Notes: generated from the letters alone by a model not told the origin. Counted from the first letter of the stretch, positions 8,098 through 18,079 are shown. The stretch is DNA of 64,000 nt from Rhodoblastus sp963736175 (GCA_963736175.1 CAVTNU010000005.1:62001-126000), one strand, 5' to 3'. Numbers and translations: made by a program.

Positions 8098-8745
8098 TTA
8101 TTTGAGAGCGCTGACATAAGCCGCGATCGCGGAAACCTGCGCCGGGGTGAGATTGTGCGCGGTCGGCGACATGATGGCTGAAATGTCCTTGACCGAGCCT
8201 TGTCCGCGCTCTTTGTCCCACGCCCCCAAAGCCTTGACCATGTACCAATAGAGCTGGCCCGCCAGACGAGGAATCTGGCGCTGCCCCTTCCCGTCGGGAC
8301 CGTGACAAGCGGAGCAGGCGGGAACGTTCGCGTCGGGCAGCCCCGTATCGAAAATGGCTTTTCCCAAGCCCACGGATTCCTTGGGCGCGCCGCCATAGGG
8401 CGGCGGGTTCAAGGATTTGAAATGCGCGGCAAGCGGACCGATCATTCCAGGGGTAAGACCATGCGTCACGTTCCGCATGACGGGGTTCACCCTGCGAGCC
8501 TCAAGAAAGGCCCGCAACTGGTTTTCGATATATTGCGGCTGCTGCCCCGCGAGGCGCGGCATGATGAAATACCCGCGAAACCCCTGCCCGGAAACTCCGT
8601 GACAGGTTTGGCAATAATTGAACTTAGCCTCGAGCACTTGAGAAGAAACGGCGCCTTTGGTTTTTTCCCCGGCGTAACCCGTTGTCGTAAAGGCTAAAAC
8701 AAAGACTGCCGATTGCACCGCCAATCGTAGACCAATAGCCTTCAT
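8098..8745 (-). CDS. di-haem cytochrome c, c4 type (copy A)
   Basis: A 215-residue precursor with a signal peptide (about 1-26, ending G-Y-A-G). Haem sites are C45-Q-T-C-H49 and C144-S-A-C-H148, again followed by P-R-L-A-G-Q in both halves. GAGGGGA lies 6 bases before the ATG. It is the first gene of the minus-strand cytochrome series and is 60 bases from copy B. It is more similar to the divergent plus-strand copy (shared QGFRG, NPVM, GGAPKE, AAYVS) than to copy B, so A and C look like recent duplicates. Confidence 0.88.
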   Translation of the reverse strand: MKAIGLRLAVQSAVFVLAFTTTGYAGEKTKGAVSSQVLEAKFNYCQTCHGVSGQGFRGYFIMPRLAGQQPQYIENQLRAFLEARRVNPVMRNVTHGLTPGMIGPLAAHFKSLNPPPYGGAPKESVGLGKAIFDTGLPDANVPACSACHGPDGKGQRQIPRLAGQLYWYMVKALGAWDKERGQGSVKDISAIMSPTAHNLTPAQVSAIAAYVSALK

Positions 8746-9417
8746 GATCGTCCCCTCGCGCGTTTTTTTGTTTCGCATCGGCGCCAAGCCGGTATTCCAA
8801 TAATTCAAAAAGGTCCAAACTCTCGCGAATTTTCCCTCTCGTCACACGGGAGAAATATCGCGGAAGGCGGAATCCAACCTCCGTCGAATCCTATAAATTT
8901 CAGAACAGGATAACAATAGTTCTTTCCAGTTTTCAAAGGGCCGCGTGATTTCTCGACTGATGTGTGTATTTGCGCAACACTATTACCAAACGCAAATCGA
9001 ATTACGAGCAGCCAACTGGGAGAAACGGCCATTTCTCGGGCCTTCCAGAGCGAAAAAGATACGCGATCCATGCAACATTACTGACGGCGAAGCCTGACGA
9101 CTTGAATGATTTTTAAGAAATTGAGCCTCGATCTTGCAAAAAAGCAATGCGCTGTTAGAGTTAGGTTGGTTGTCGTCGTATAATACCGCCTAGTGGTATC
9201 GACGGGACGACGCCCAATAATTCTCGAGGATTCACGCTCTTGTCCCGCCGGCGCGCTCACATCGGTAAATTAACGAAGGCGTGGACATCACGTGCCTGAA
9301 GGCGAGCTTCCTGTTAATGGCTGGAGTTTGAATTCACACACGGTCGGATTCGGCGCGAGCATGCGTTCGTGGCGCATAATAATGGCGCATGATAATTGTG
9401 ATTATGGGGGACGGGGC
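8746..9417 (+). other. intergenic control region between divergent cytochrome genes
   Basis: No credible gene on either strand across 672 bases, and it is more AT-rich than its surroundings. It must hold promoters for the minus-strand cytochrome series and for the plus-strand copy. A TATAAT and overlapping dyad lie at 9179-9199. A smaller ATAAT-TGTG-ATTAT dyad lies at about 9392-9405, just before the plus-strand start. Confidence 0.6.
9179..9199 (+). promoter_or_regulatory. -10 element overlapping a dyad (possible operator)
   Basis: TATAAT at 9179-9184 overlaps the dyad ATACC-N7-GGTAT (9183-9199), whose inner bases are also partly symmetrical. A good -35 is not obvious, which would fit an activated promoter. 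The distance to the plus-strand cytochrome start is about 220 bases. Confidence 0.35.
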
Positions 9418-10069
9418 ATGAAAGTTATCGGCGCGAGGACGCTGTCTTACGCTGTAATTCTCGCGGTTATTTTCAGCGCGGCCGTTCGCGCCGAAGACGG
9501 CAAGCCGGGCGCCCTTTCCGACAAAGAATTTCAGGCCAAGGCCGCCTATTGCCAAACCTGTCATGCTGTGGCGGCGCAGGGCTTTCGCGGGTCTTTTCCG
9601 ATGCCGAGAACTCGCCGGGCAGCAGCCCGGATATATCAAGGCGCAATTACAGGCCTTCATCGAGCACCGCAGGCTGAACCCGGTCATGGGCAATGTCGCT
9701 CACGTGCTGAGCCCCGCGATGGTCGATGCCCTGACGACGCATTTCCAGCATCTCGATCCAGAGCCGTTAGGCGGCGCGCCGAAAGAACTCATTCCCGAGG
9801 GGAAAAAAATCTACGAGGAAGGCGTTCCCAGCGCCGAGGTTCCGCCCTGCGCGGGTTGCCACGGCGCCGACGCGAAAGGCCAGGATGAGTTTCCCCGGTT
9901 GGCCGGCCAGCTCGACGACTACGTTATCAACAAGCTGACCAACTGGAGCAAGGAACGCGGTCAAGACTCGAAGAATCCGGACAATTCAGCGATTATGGAG
10001 CCGATCGCGAGCAAGCTGACCAAGGAGCAGATCGCCGCGGTCGCCGCTTATGTCAGCTATCTCAAGTAA
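9418..10069 (+). pseudogene. di-haem cytochrome c, c4 type (copy C), broken by a 1-base frameshift
   Basis: The first part, from ATG 9418 (GGGGGACGGGG before it), gives a signal peptide ending V-R-A-E-D, the haem site C-Q-T-C-H, then Q-G-F-R-G-S-F-P-M-P-R. The frame then fails. In the next frame it resumes as L-A-G-Q-Q-P and runs to the second site C-A-G-C-H and A-A-Y-V-S-Y-L-K at 10069. Removing one A at 9609/9610 restores M-P-R-L-A-G-Q-Q-P, exactly as in copy A. Everything else is intact, so this is a very recent mutation or a sequence error rather than an old pseudogene. If functional it is a 216-residue periplasmic di-haem carrier. Confidence 0.85.
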
Positions 10070-10271
10070 TCCGGCTCAGGGTGAGATAGTCTAGCCTGTC
10101 GACCGCTGCCCCGAGGCGGTTAACGTCACGCGAGCGCGCCAGAAACACGCCTTTGCGTTTTCCGGCGTCGGAAAACCGCGTATGATGTTTGGCGGCTCCG
10201 CTTGGGCGACGTCCCTGTCTCACGGCGCGTTCTTGCCGCAAGAACCCGGCGCGCTCTGTCCCGGTCACGCC

Positions 10272-10826
10272 TCAAAGCTTTTTATATTCGCGCCGACAAT
10301 AGAGCAGCCCCTCGCCTTCGCGGGGGACCGAGGCCTCCGCCACCGCGCCGAAGAAAATATAGTGCGAACCGACCTCCTTGACCTCGCTCAGGCGGCAATC
10401 GAAAACCGCCAGCGCCGAAGCCAACGTCGGGGCGCCGGTCAGGCGCTTTTCCCAGCGGCCATGGTCGAAACGCCCTTCCAGACGCAGACCCGTCTGCCCG
10501 GCGAAATGGTCGGCCAGAGCGCGATCCTCGCCCGTCAGCGCGTTGACGCTGAAAACGCCGTTTTCGATAAATCGCGACGCCGAGGATAGCGAGCGGTTGA
10601 CGCAGACGAGCAATATCGGCGGCGCGTCGGAGACCGACGCCACCGCCGTCGCCGTCAGGCCGGCCAGGCCCGCGGGGCCATCGGTGGCGACGATATAAAC
10701 CGGCGCGGCGATGCGGCTCATCGCCTGTCGAAACGCCGCGCCCGCGTCGGCTGGCGGTGCGCCGCCGCCAGCGGCCTTGGCCGACAGCTTTTTGTCGCCT
10801 GTGGCGGTACTGGTCTTTTGCGCCAT
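10272..10826 (-). CDS. flavin reductase-like FMN-binding protein
   Basis: A 184-residue protein with a flavin reductase-like domain from about residue 30: G-L-T-A-T-A-V-A-S-V-S and L-V-C-V-N-R-S near 60-85, and V-G-S-H-Y-I-F-F-G-A-V near 150. These match the HpaC/RutF-type small components that reduce FMN or FAD with NAD(P)H and feed it to a monooxygenase. The first ~25 residues are a low-complexity Ala/Lys/Gly extension. ATG at 10826 is preferred; the longer frame to 10910 has no family support. No partner monooxygenase lies nearby, so the client is unknown. Confidence 0.8.
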   Translation of the reverse strand: MAQKTSTATGDKKLSAKAAGGGAPPADAGAAFRQAMSRIAAPVYIVATDGPAGLAGLTATAVASVSDAPPILLVCVNRSLSSASRFIENGVFSVNALTGEDRALADHFAGQTGLRLEGRFDHGRWEKRLTGAPTLASALAVFDCRLSEVKEVGSHYIFFGAVAEASVPREGEGLLYCRREYKKL

Positions 10827-11072
10827 TTTGTCCCTATTTCGTCCTGTCCCGCCAATCGCGTCGCGACGATCCGCGCGCGGCGCGACGGCGTAACGCCATA
10901 CTACGCCCAACCCACGAAGAAAATCTTGCCGGCGATCGATTTCGCGGCCGCTCAGGCTTCATCGCGGGCGAGGCGGATTGCCGGCCGCGCGCGGCCTTGC
11001 TAAGGCTTGAGTAATCGGCGCGGGGATGCGAGTCCCGACGTCGAAGGGCGGAGCGCGATTTTCTGGACGGCG

Positions 11073-11990
<918 letters not shown>

Positions 11991-11993
11991 AGC

Positions 11994-13361
11994 ATGCGCG
12001 ACCGCCCGACGAATACGCAAGAGCAGCCCGTGCGCCCGTTGGCCGCCGCGCTCAAGCAAGGCGCGCTGGCCTTTCTGATCATGGCCGGCTTGAGCATTCC
12101 TATCCTGGCCTTGCGCGCCGAGCCCGACTTCAACAATCAACTCGCGCTGCAAACGCGCTGGCCGCTGACCCTATCCTTCTGCCTCGGCGCCTTCGTTATG
12201 CGCTTCGCCTTGACGCTCTGGAGCGCCCGCCCCAAGGCGAAAACGCGGCCCGAGGCGGCGCAAGCGCCGAAGTCGCCGCGGCGCTTAAGCGTCTACGCGG
12301 GACCCGTCGGAATAGCCGTACTGGCGATTTACCCGATCGCGATTCTCGTCACGCTAGGACCGCTTGGCGCGCTGAAATGGATCGACACGTTCGGCGTGCA
12401 AATCCTGATGTATGTGATGCTCGGCTGGGGCCTCAACATCGTCGTGGGCCTCGCCGGCCTGCTCGATCTCGGCTATGTCGCCTTTTACGCGGTGGGCGCC
12501 TACGCCTATGCGCTCCTGGCGATCCATTTTCAGCTTTCGTTCTGGCTGTTGCTGCCAATCTGCGGCGCCCTTGCGGCGCTTTGGGGGCTGGTCGTCGGCT
12601 TCCCCGTGCTGCGTCTGCGCGGCGATTATCTCGCCATCGTCACCTTGGCCTTCGCCGAAATCGTGCGCACCGTCCTGATCAATTGGGACACGCTCACGCA
12701 CGGCGAAAATGGGCTGTTCTCCTATCCGAAGATCACCTTCTTCGGCCTGCCGTTCATCGCCGGGCCAAACGGCTTCGCCGCCCATTTCGGTCTGCGCTTC
12801 GCCGGCGTCCATCGCCTGATCTTCATCTACTACCTCGTTCTGGTTCTGGCTCTGCTGACCAATTTCGTCACGCTGCGCCTGCGTAAGCTGCCAATCGGAC
12901 GCGCCTGGGAAGCGTTGCGCGAAGACGAGATAGCCTGCCGGTCGCTTGGCCTCGACACCACATCGACGAAACTGACCGCCTTTGCCTTGGGCGCGTTTTT
13001 CGCCGGCATCGCCGGCTGCATTTTCGCAGTGCGGCTCGAAACGGTTTCGCCCTCCAGCTTCAGTTTCACAGAGAGCGCCACCATTCTCGCCATTGTCGTT
13101 CTCGGCGGCGGCGGCTCGCAATTCGGCGTCGCCGCGGCGGCCGCCCTGATGATTGGCCTGACGGAGATCCTCCGCGAACTGACTTTTCTCAAGAGCCTGT
13201 TCGGCGAAGATTTCGACCCGAGCCAATATCGCATGTTGCTCGTCGGCCTGGCTCTGGTGGCGATGATGAACTGGCGTCCGCGCGGCCTCGTCGGCGCCCG
13301 CGCGCCGACGATAGCGCTTGAACGGGAACCCGCGCCGCTGACGCCGGAGGCGCGAGCATGA
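11994..13361 (+). CDS. livM: branched-chain amino acid ABC transporter permease LivM
   Basis: A 455-residue permease, about 100 residues longer than many homologues because of an N-terminal extension with two extra hydrophobic segments. The core shows G-L-A-G-L-L-D-L-G-Y-V-A-F-Y-A-V-G-A-Y, L-R-G-D-Y-L-A-I-V-T-L-A-F-A-E-I and a late V-V-L-G-G-G-G-S-Q-F-G. It pairs with LivH to form the membrane channel for branched-chain amino acids or related compounds. Its end overlaps livG by ATGA, indicating coupled translation. Confidence 0.92.
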   Translation: MRDRPTNTQEQPVRPLAAALKQGALAFLIMAGLSIPILALRAEPDFNNQLALQTRWPLTLSFCLGAFVMRFALTLWSARPKAKTRPEAAQAPKSPRRLSVYAGPVGIAVLAIYPIAILVTLGPLGALKWIDTFGVQILMYVMLGWGLNIVVGLAGLLDLGYVAFYAVGAYAYALLAIHFQLSFWLLLPICGALAALWGLVVGFPVLRLRGDYLAIVTLAFAEIVRTVLINWDTLTHGENGLFSYPKITFFGLPFIAGPNGFAAHFGLRFAGVHRLIFIYYLVLVLALLTNFVTLRLRKLPIGRAWEALREDEIACRSLGLDTTSTKLTAFALGAFFAGIAGCIFAVRLETVSPSSFSFTESATILAIVVLGGGGSQFGVAAAAALMIGLTEILRELTFLKSLFGEDFDPSQYRMLLVGLALVAMMNWRPRGLVGARAPTIALEREPAPLTPEARA

Positions 13362-14308
13362 GCGCCGCCGCGCCGGGCGACGCGCCGCGCTGGTTCGCCG
13401 ATCCCTTGCTGCGGGTCGAACATCTGAGCATGCGGTTTGGCGGACTTGTCGCCGTCAACGACGTGTCCTTCGATGTCGGACGCGGCGACATCACCGCCTT
13501 GATCGGCCCCAACGGCGCGGGCAAGACGACCTTGTTCAACTGCCTGACCGGCTTTTATAAGCCGAGCGCCGGGCGCATCGCCTTCGCGCCGAATGGCCGG
13601 CTTGACCCGAACTTCATAGAACGTCTGACAGTCAGTCCGCGCCGCGCGATACGCCGTGAAGGAACGCCGCTGTTTTTATTGGAGCGCATGGCCGATCACG
13701 AGATCGCGGAGCGCGCTCGCGTCGCCCGCACGTTTCAAAACATCCGCCTGTTCGCCGGCATGACTGTATTGGAAAACCTGATTGTCGCCCAACATAACGT
13801 CTTGATGCGCGCTTCGGGCTTCTCGCTGTTCGGCCTGTTCGGCCTGCCGGTCTATCGCAACGCGGAAGCGCGGGCGTTGAAGAAGGCGTGCGAATGGCTT
13901 GAGCGCATTGGCCTGATCGAACGCGCCAACGAACGCGCCGGCGCGCTGCCCTACGGCGATCAAAGACGACTCGAAATCGCCCGCTGCATGTGCGCCGATC
14001 CGTCGCTGCTTTGCCTCGACGAGCCGGCCGCCGGCCTGAACCCGAAGGAATCCGCCGATCTTACCGCGCTTCTGCGCGCCATCCGGGCCGATTTCGACGT
14101 CTCGATCTTACTCATCGAACATGACATGAGCGTCGTCATGGAAGTCTCCGACCATGTCGTCGTCCTTGATTACGGCGTCAAAATTTCCGACGGCACGGCA
14201 AGCGAGGTGCGCGCCGACGCAAAAGTCGTCGCCGCTTATCTCGGCGTCGCCGACGAAGAGGAATTGACGCAAGCCGAATCCGATATTGGCGTCGAGGCCG
14301 CGCCATGA
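13358..14308 (+). CDS. livG: branched-chain amino acid ABC transporter ATP-binding protein LivG
   Basis: A 316-residue ATPase. Walker A is G-P-N-G-A-G-K-T-T, the signature is the LivG-type L-P-Y-G-D-Q-R-R-L-E-I-A-R, Walker B is L-L-C-L-D-E-P-A-A-G-L-N-P, and the H-loop is L-I-E-H-D-M. It is somewhat longer than the ~255-residue norm, with an insertion between Walker A and the Q-loop (about 80-115). It overlaps livM and livF by ATGA at both ends. Confidence 0.93.
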   Translation: MSAAAPGDAPRWFADPLLRVEHLSMRFGGLVAVNDVSFDVGRGDITALIGPNGAGKTTLFNCLTGFYKPSAGRIAFAPNGRLDPNFIERLTVSPRRAIRREGTPLFLLERMADHEIAERARVARTFQNIRLFAGMTVLENLIVAQHNVLMRASGFSLFGLFGLPVYRNAEARALKKACEWLERIGLIERANERAGALPYGDQRRLEIARCMCADPSLLCLDEPAAGLNPKESADLTALLRAIRADFDVSILLIEHDMSVVMEVSDHVVVLDYGVKISDGTASEVRADAKVVAAYLGVADEEELTQAESDIGVEAAP

Positions 14309-15030
14309 CCGCGCCGCTTTTGTCAGTGCAGGCGGTGAGCGCCTATTACGGCTCCGTTCAGGCGCTGAGGAGCGTCGACATCGAAGTCTCGCAGGGCGAA
14401 ATCGTCACGCTGATCGGCGCCAACGGCGCTGGCAAATCGACCTTGATGATGACGATATTCGGTCAGCCGCGCGCCAAGGAAGGCCGCATCTTTTTTGAAG
14501 GCCGCGATATCACCGACCTTCCCACGCATGAGATCGCCCGCTTGCAACTGGCGCAATCGCCGGAAGGGCGGCGTATTTTCGCGCGCATGAGCGTTTTCGA
14601 GAACCTGCAAATGGGCGCCGCGCTCACCGGCTTCGCCCATTTTGCGCAGGACCTGGAGCGTGTTTTTACGATCTTCCCCAGGCTGAAAGAAAGGCAGGCC
14701 CAGCGCGGCGGCACGCTGTCGGGAGGCGAGCAGCAAATGCTCGCCATCGCCCGCGCCTTGATGAGCCGGCCCAAGCTCCTTTTGCTCGATGAACCCTCAC
14801 TGGGTCTTGCGCCGTTGATCGTCAAACAGATTTTCGATGTGGTGAAGCAACTCAACCAGAGCGAGGGCCTGAGCGTGTTCCTGGTCGAGCAGGACGCCTA
14901 CCACGCGCTCAAACTCGCCAATCGCGGCTATGTCATGGTCAACGGCCGGATCGCGATGAAAGGCTCTGGCGCCGCCTTGCTCGCCGACCCGCAGGTGCGC
15001 GCCGCCTATCTTGAAGGAGGCGCGCATTGA
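14305..15030 (+). CDS. livF: branched-chain amino acid ABC transporter ATP-binding protein LivF
   Basis: A 241-residue ATPase of normal LivF length. Walker A is G-A-N-G-A-G-K-S-T, the signature L-S-G-G-E-Q-Q-M-L-A-I-A-R, Walker B L-L-L-L-D-E-P-S-L-G-L-A-P, and the H-loop is replaced by L-V-E-Q-D (Gln), which is usual in LivF. It forms a heterodimer with LivG. ATGA overlaps on both sides place it inside the liv operon. Confidence 0.94.
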   Translation: MTAPLLSVQAVSAYYGSVQALRSVDIEVSQGEIVTLIGANGAGKSTLMMTIFGQPRAKEGRIFFEGRDITDLPTHEIARLQLAQSPEGRRIFARMSVFENLQMGAALTGFAHFAQDLERVFTIFPRLKERQAQRGGTLSGGEQQMLAIARALMSRPKLLLLDEPSLGLAPLIVKQIFDVVKQLNQSEGLSVFLVEQDAYHALKLANRGYVMVNGRIAMKGSGAALLADPQVRAAYLEGGAH

Positions 15031-15374
15031 ACGAGAGTTTTCTGACGGGCGATGTTTGGGTCTTTGTCGGCCTGACGCTGACGCTGGGCGGCGTCGCCGC
15101 TTTCGCCGCCGGTCGCTCGCTGGCGCAAAACTGGGGCCCGCTCTGGCTGCTCGCCCTTTACGCCCTGCCGCTGTGTTTCGGCCTGCGCTTTCTGCACTGG
15201 TCCTTGTTCGCCGAACCGTTGGACGCCCCTTATGCCGCGGCGTTGGCCTATGGCTGGGTTCTCGCGGTCGAGAGCCTTGGCTACCGCATGACCCGCGTCG
15301 CCATGATGGCGCGGCAATATCCCTGGATTTTTGCGCACAAGGGCGGGATGTTCCTGCGCCGAACCAAGAGCTGA
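15027..15374 (+). CDS. small membrane protein encoded at the end of the liv operon
   Basis: A 115-residue protein with three to four hydrophobic segments (about 10-28, 38-58, 68-85). It starts by ATGA overlap with livF, so it is translated with the transporter. Small membrane proteins of this kind (DUF6867-like, from memory) accompany liv operons in related alphaproteobacteria. Role unknown; an accessory or stability factor for the permease is a guess. Confidence 0.75.
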   Translation: MNESFLTGDVWVFVGLTLTLGGVAAFAAGRSLAQNWGPLWLLALYALPLCFGLRFLHWSLFAEPLDAPYAAALAYGWVLAVESLGYRMTRVAMMARQYPWIFAHKGGMFLRRTKS

Positions 15375-15491
15375 TAGCATTTAGGCGGCCTCGAGAAGTC
15401 CGCTTGCAAAGCGTGTTTCGCCGCGTGATCATTTCCAAACGAAATTTCGCAGCATTTTGAAGTCATGCTCCAGTACTCCCACGGGGCGTCC

Positions 15492-16701
15492 ATGAACGCG
15501 AACGACGAACCCCCTCGACGCGACGGCGGCGCTTTCGCCGAAATTTTTTTCGCTTTCCTGCGCCTTGGCGCGACGAGCTTTGGCGGGCCGGTCGCGCATC
15601 TCGGCTATTTCCGCGCCGAATTCGTCGAACACCGGCGATGGCTGGATGAGGCGACTTACGCCGACATTGTCGCTCTTTGCCAATTCCTGCCCGGCCCCGC
15701 CAGCAGTCAGGTCAGCATTACGCTTGGCCTGATGCGCGGCCGCTTGCCGGGCGCGCTGGCGGCATGGCTCGGCTTCACCGCGCCGTCGGCCGTCATGATG
15801 ACGGCCTTCGCCCTTGGACTCAGCGTCATTGGCGACACGCGCAACCTCGCCTGGCTGCACGGGCTGAAGATCGTCGCCGTCGCCGTCGTCGCGCAGGCGG
15901 TCTGGGGCATGGCGAAAAATCTTTGCCCGGACCGGTCAAGAGCGAGTCTAGCGGTCGCCGCCTGCGCGCTCGTGTTGGCCTTTCCCTCAAGCCTCGGTCA
16001 GATCGTCGCCATTCTTTGCGGCGCCGCGTTCGGCAAATTATTCTTGACGACCGGGCCGACCTCCGACGCCGACGCGCTGAACGTCCCGCTGACCCGTAAG
16101 ACGGCGATCGCGGCGCTGGGAGCCTTTTTCGGTTTGCTGTTCGCCCTACCGCTGCTCGCCGCGGCGTCGGGCAGTCACGCGCTGGCGATGGCCGACGCGT
16201 TTTATCGGGCCGGCGCGCTGGTTTTCGGCGGCGGCCACGTTGTCTTGCCCTTGCTTCAGCAAAGCTTCGTCGATCGCGGCTTTATCGGCGACGACGCCTT
16301 CCTTGCCGGCTACGGCGCGGCGCAGGCGGTTCCTGGCCCGCTGTTCGCCTTCGCCGCCTTCCTCGGCGCCGCCGCGACGCAGACGCCCAACGGCGTGATC
16401 GGCGGACTGATCGGAACTCGTCGCGATCTATCTGCCGTCGTTCCTGTTGCTCATCGGCGCCCTGCCCTTCTGGTCCGCGCTAAGCCGCCGCGCCGGCGCG
16501 CAGGCGGCGCTGAAAGGCGTCAACGCCAGCGTCGTTGGATTGCTGCTCGCCGCGCTTTACACGCCGGTCTGGACCAGCGCGATCTTTTCGCGCGCCGATT
16601 TTTCCCTGGCGCTCGTGGCCTTTCTCGCTTTGACCTTCTGGCGCGCGTCGCCCTGGCTGGTGGTGATTTGCGGCGCACTCGCCGCGACGGCGATCAGTTG
16701 A
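15492..16701 (+). pseudogene. chrA: chromate transporter ChrA, broken by a 1-base frameshift
   Basis: Two homologous CHR halves of an inner-membrane chromate-efflux protein. The first has T-S-F-G-G-P-V-A-H-L-G-Y-F and F-L-P-G-P-A-S-S-Q; the second has V-F-G-G-G-H-V-V-L-P-L-L-Q and A-V-P-G-P-L-F-A-F. The frame from 15492 is intact to G-L-I-G near 16414, then turns Arg-rich. The next frame continues with the expected final membrane segments (L-V-A-I-Y-L-P-S-F..., L-I-G-A-L-P-F-W) and stops at 16701. Dropping one A at 16415/16416 restores a ~403-residue protein, the usual length. The first ATG in frame is 15465, but 15492 fits the family better. Recent mutation or sequence error. Confidence 0.82.
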
Positions 16702-16971
16702 AGCCGGCTGCCAGGCACTTAACCAGAGACCTTCGATCAAACAAATAGTTAAGGCAGGCATTTTGGAAATGCTGGAACACCGGCACGGAAGTTTCGCTTA
16801 AATCATTTGACGCGCCTTTTGGTCAATACATGCGCGATGTCATTGTTTCGTTCGCCAACGAGCATAACTAGAAAAGGCCAAGACTTCGACGCGATGGCGT
16901 GATTCTGCTTTTGTGTGAGAAGCGCTGTTGCGTGTGACTGTCTTGCGCCAGGCAAAAGACAGGAGAGTGCG

Positions 16972-17430
16972 ATGCAAATATCAAATTTAGCGGGATGCTT
17001 GGTCATTTCGTTCGGGCTTGTAGGTTATATCGGCGGCGCGAGGGCGCAGGGGGTTGCGGAAGGACCGAAGGGGTCCATCGAGCGTTTTTGCGCGCCGAAT
17101 GACAAGATGGCCGAACATCAAGCCCGATTTGCCGAGCATTTGGCGAAGCATCTGGATTTGAGCGAGGCGCAAAAAACTCAGTTCAAGGCGTTTCAAGACG
17201 CCAGGGTCAAGCAGATCGAATCCGTGAAAACCCGCCTGTGCGGCAGCAAGCCCGACCTTTCGACCTTTGAAGCGAGGCTGAAATTCCACCAAACCTATCT
17301 GGAAGACCGGTTGGAAGCGGTTAAGGCCGAAAACCCGCAATTGATCGCCTTCTACAAAAGTCTTTCGGCCGAACAACAGGCCAAATTCGACCGCGCGAGC
17401 GAGCGAATTGGCAAACGACGCGGCCATTGA
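16972..17430 (+). CDS. Spy/CpxP-like periplasmic protein (LTxxQ type)
   Basis: A 152-residue exported protein: signal peptide to about residue 25 (G-A-R-A-Q), then an all-helical, charged domain with H-L-D-L-S-E-A-Q-K-T-Q-F near 70 and L-S-A-E-Q-Q-A-K-F-D near 135. These resemble the L-T-x-x-Q repeats of Spy/CpxP periplasmic chaperones. Two cysteines (near 41 and 91) could form a disulfide. AGGAGAG precedes the ATG. Spy-like proteins respond to envelope or metal stress. The next gene, 42 bases on, is Gly/His-rich, which hints at a metal link but does not show one. Confidence 0.7.
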   Translation: MQISNLAGCLVISFGLVGYIGGARAQGVAEGPKGSIERFCAPNDKMAEHQARFAEHLAKHLDLSEAQKTQFKAFQDARVKQIESVKTRLCGSKPDLSTFEARLKFHQTYLEDRLEAVKAENPQLIAFYKSLSAEQQAKFDRASERIGKRRGH

Positions 17431-17472
17431 GGTTGACTTGACCGCCTAATTCTCGGACTTCAGGAGGATCAA

Positions 17473-17850
17473 ATGATTTTTGCGCGTTTTTCCATTGCGG
17501 CGCTCGCCGCTTCAATGCTGGCGGCGACGCCGATCGCGGCGGCGCCGACGAGCCTACCCAAACCGCGGATCGAAACCCAAAGCTTTCATATCGAACAGGC
17601 GCGTTATCACCATCGGCGCCATATTCGTCGCCATCGCCACGGCGGCGGCGACGCGGCGGCCGCCGCGATGTTTGGAGCGATCCTCGGCGGCGTGATGTCG
17701 AACGGCTGCTACTTCAACGATTGCGGCTATGACTATGGCTACGGCGGATATGGCGGCTGGGGCGGCCGCGGACGCGGCGGTCATGGCGGAGGCGGTCATG
17801 GCGGAGGCGGTCATGGCGGAGGCGGTCATGGCCACGGCGGCCGTCACTGA
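17473..17850 (+). CDS. Gly/His-rich exported protein of unknown function
   Basis: A 125-residue protein. The signal peptide (about 1-24) ends A-A-A-P. A His/Arg-rich stretch (R-Y-H-H-R-R-H-I-R-R-H-R-H) follows, then a short hydrophobic Ala/Gly segment, two Cys (N-G-C, D-C-G), a Tyr/Gly part and a C-terminal G-G-H-G-G repeat. CAGGAGG lies just before the ATG. Such His-rich periplasmic proteins often bind metals (Ni, Zn, Cu); this is inference. It lies 42 bases after the Spy-like gene, probably in one transcript. Confidence 0.65.
   Translation: MIFARFSIAALAASMLAATPIAAAPTSLPKPRIETQSFHIEQARYHHRRHIRRHRHGGGDAAAAAMFGAILGGVMSNGCYFNDCGYDYGYGGYGGWGGRGRGGHGGGGHGGGGHGGGGHGHGGRH
17776..17831 (+). repeat. 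15-bp tandem repeat coding Gly-Gly-His-Gly-Gly
   Basis: Three perfect copies of GGCGGTCATGGCGGA (17776-17820) plus 11 bases of a fourth. The unit is a multiple of three, so copy-number change would keep the frame and only alter the His-rich tail. Confidence 0.85.
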
Positions 17851-18079
17851 AGCCAGAGATCGACGGGGCGCAGTCAAATAGCGCCGCCGCATAGGTAGAA
17901 CAGGCGCGCTTCCAATAGTCCTTTCCTTCCGGCCTTCCAGAAGGAAAGAATTTTTGCGCGCCACGCCTGGAGCATATGAGAACAACATGCTCTGAACCGA
18001 CGAAAAGCCATTGAAATGCCCGGGCGAGACAGCCACAATCCCGGGCGAGCGCCGCTGGCGGCGCGAGGAGCAGGCGTCC

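Noticed and set aside
17970..17992. GAGCAT / ATGCTC inverted repeat before the Liv binding-protein gene
   Set aside because: Only 6-bp arms; expected by chance at this scale and not placed at a promoter or stop.
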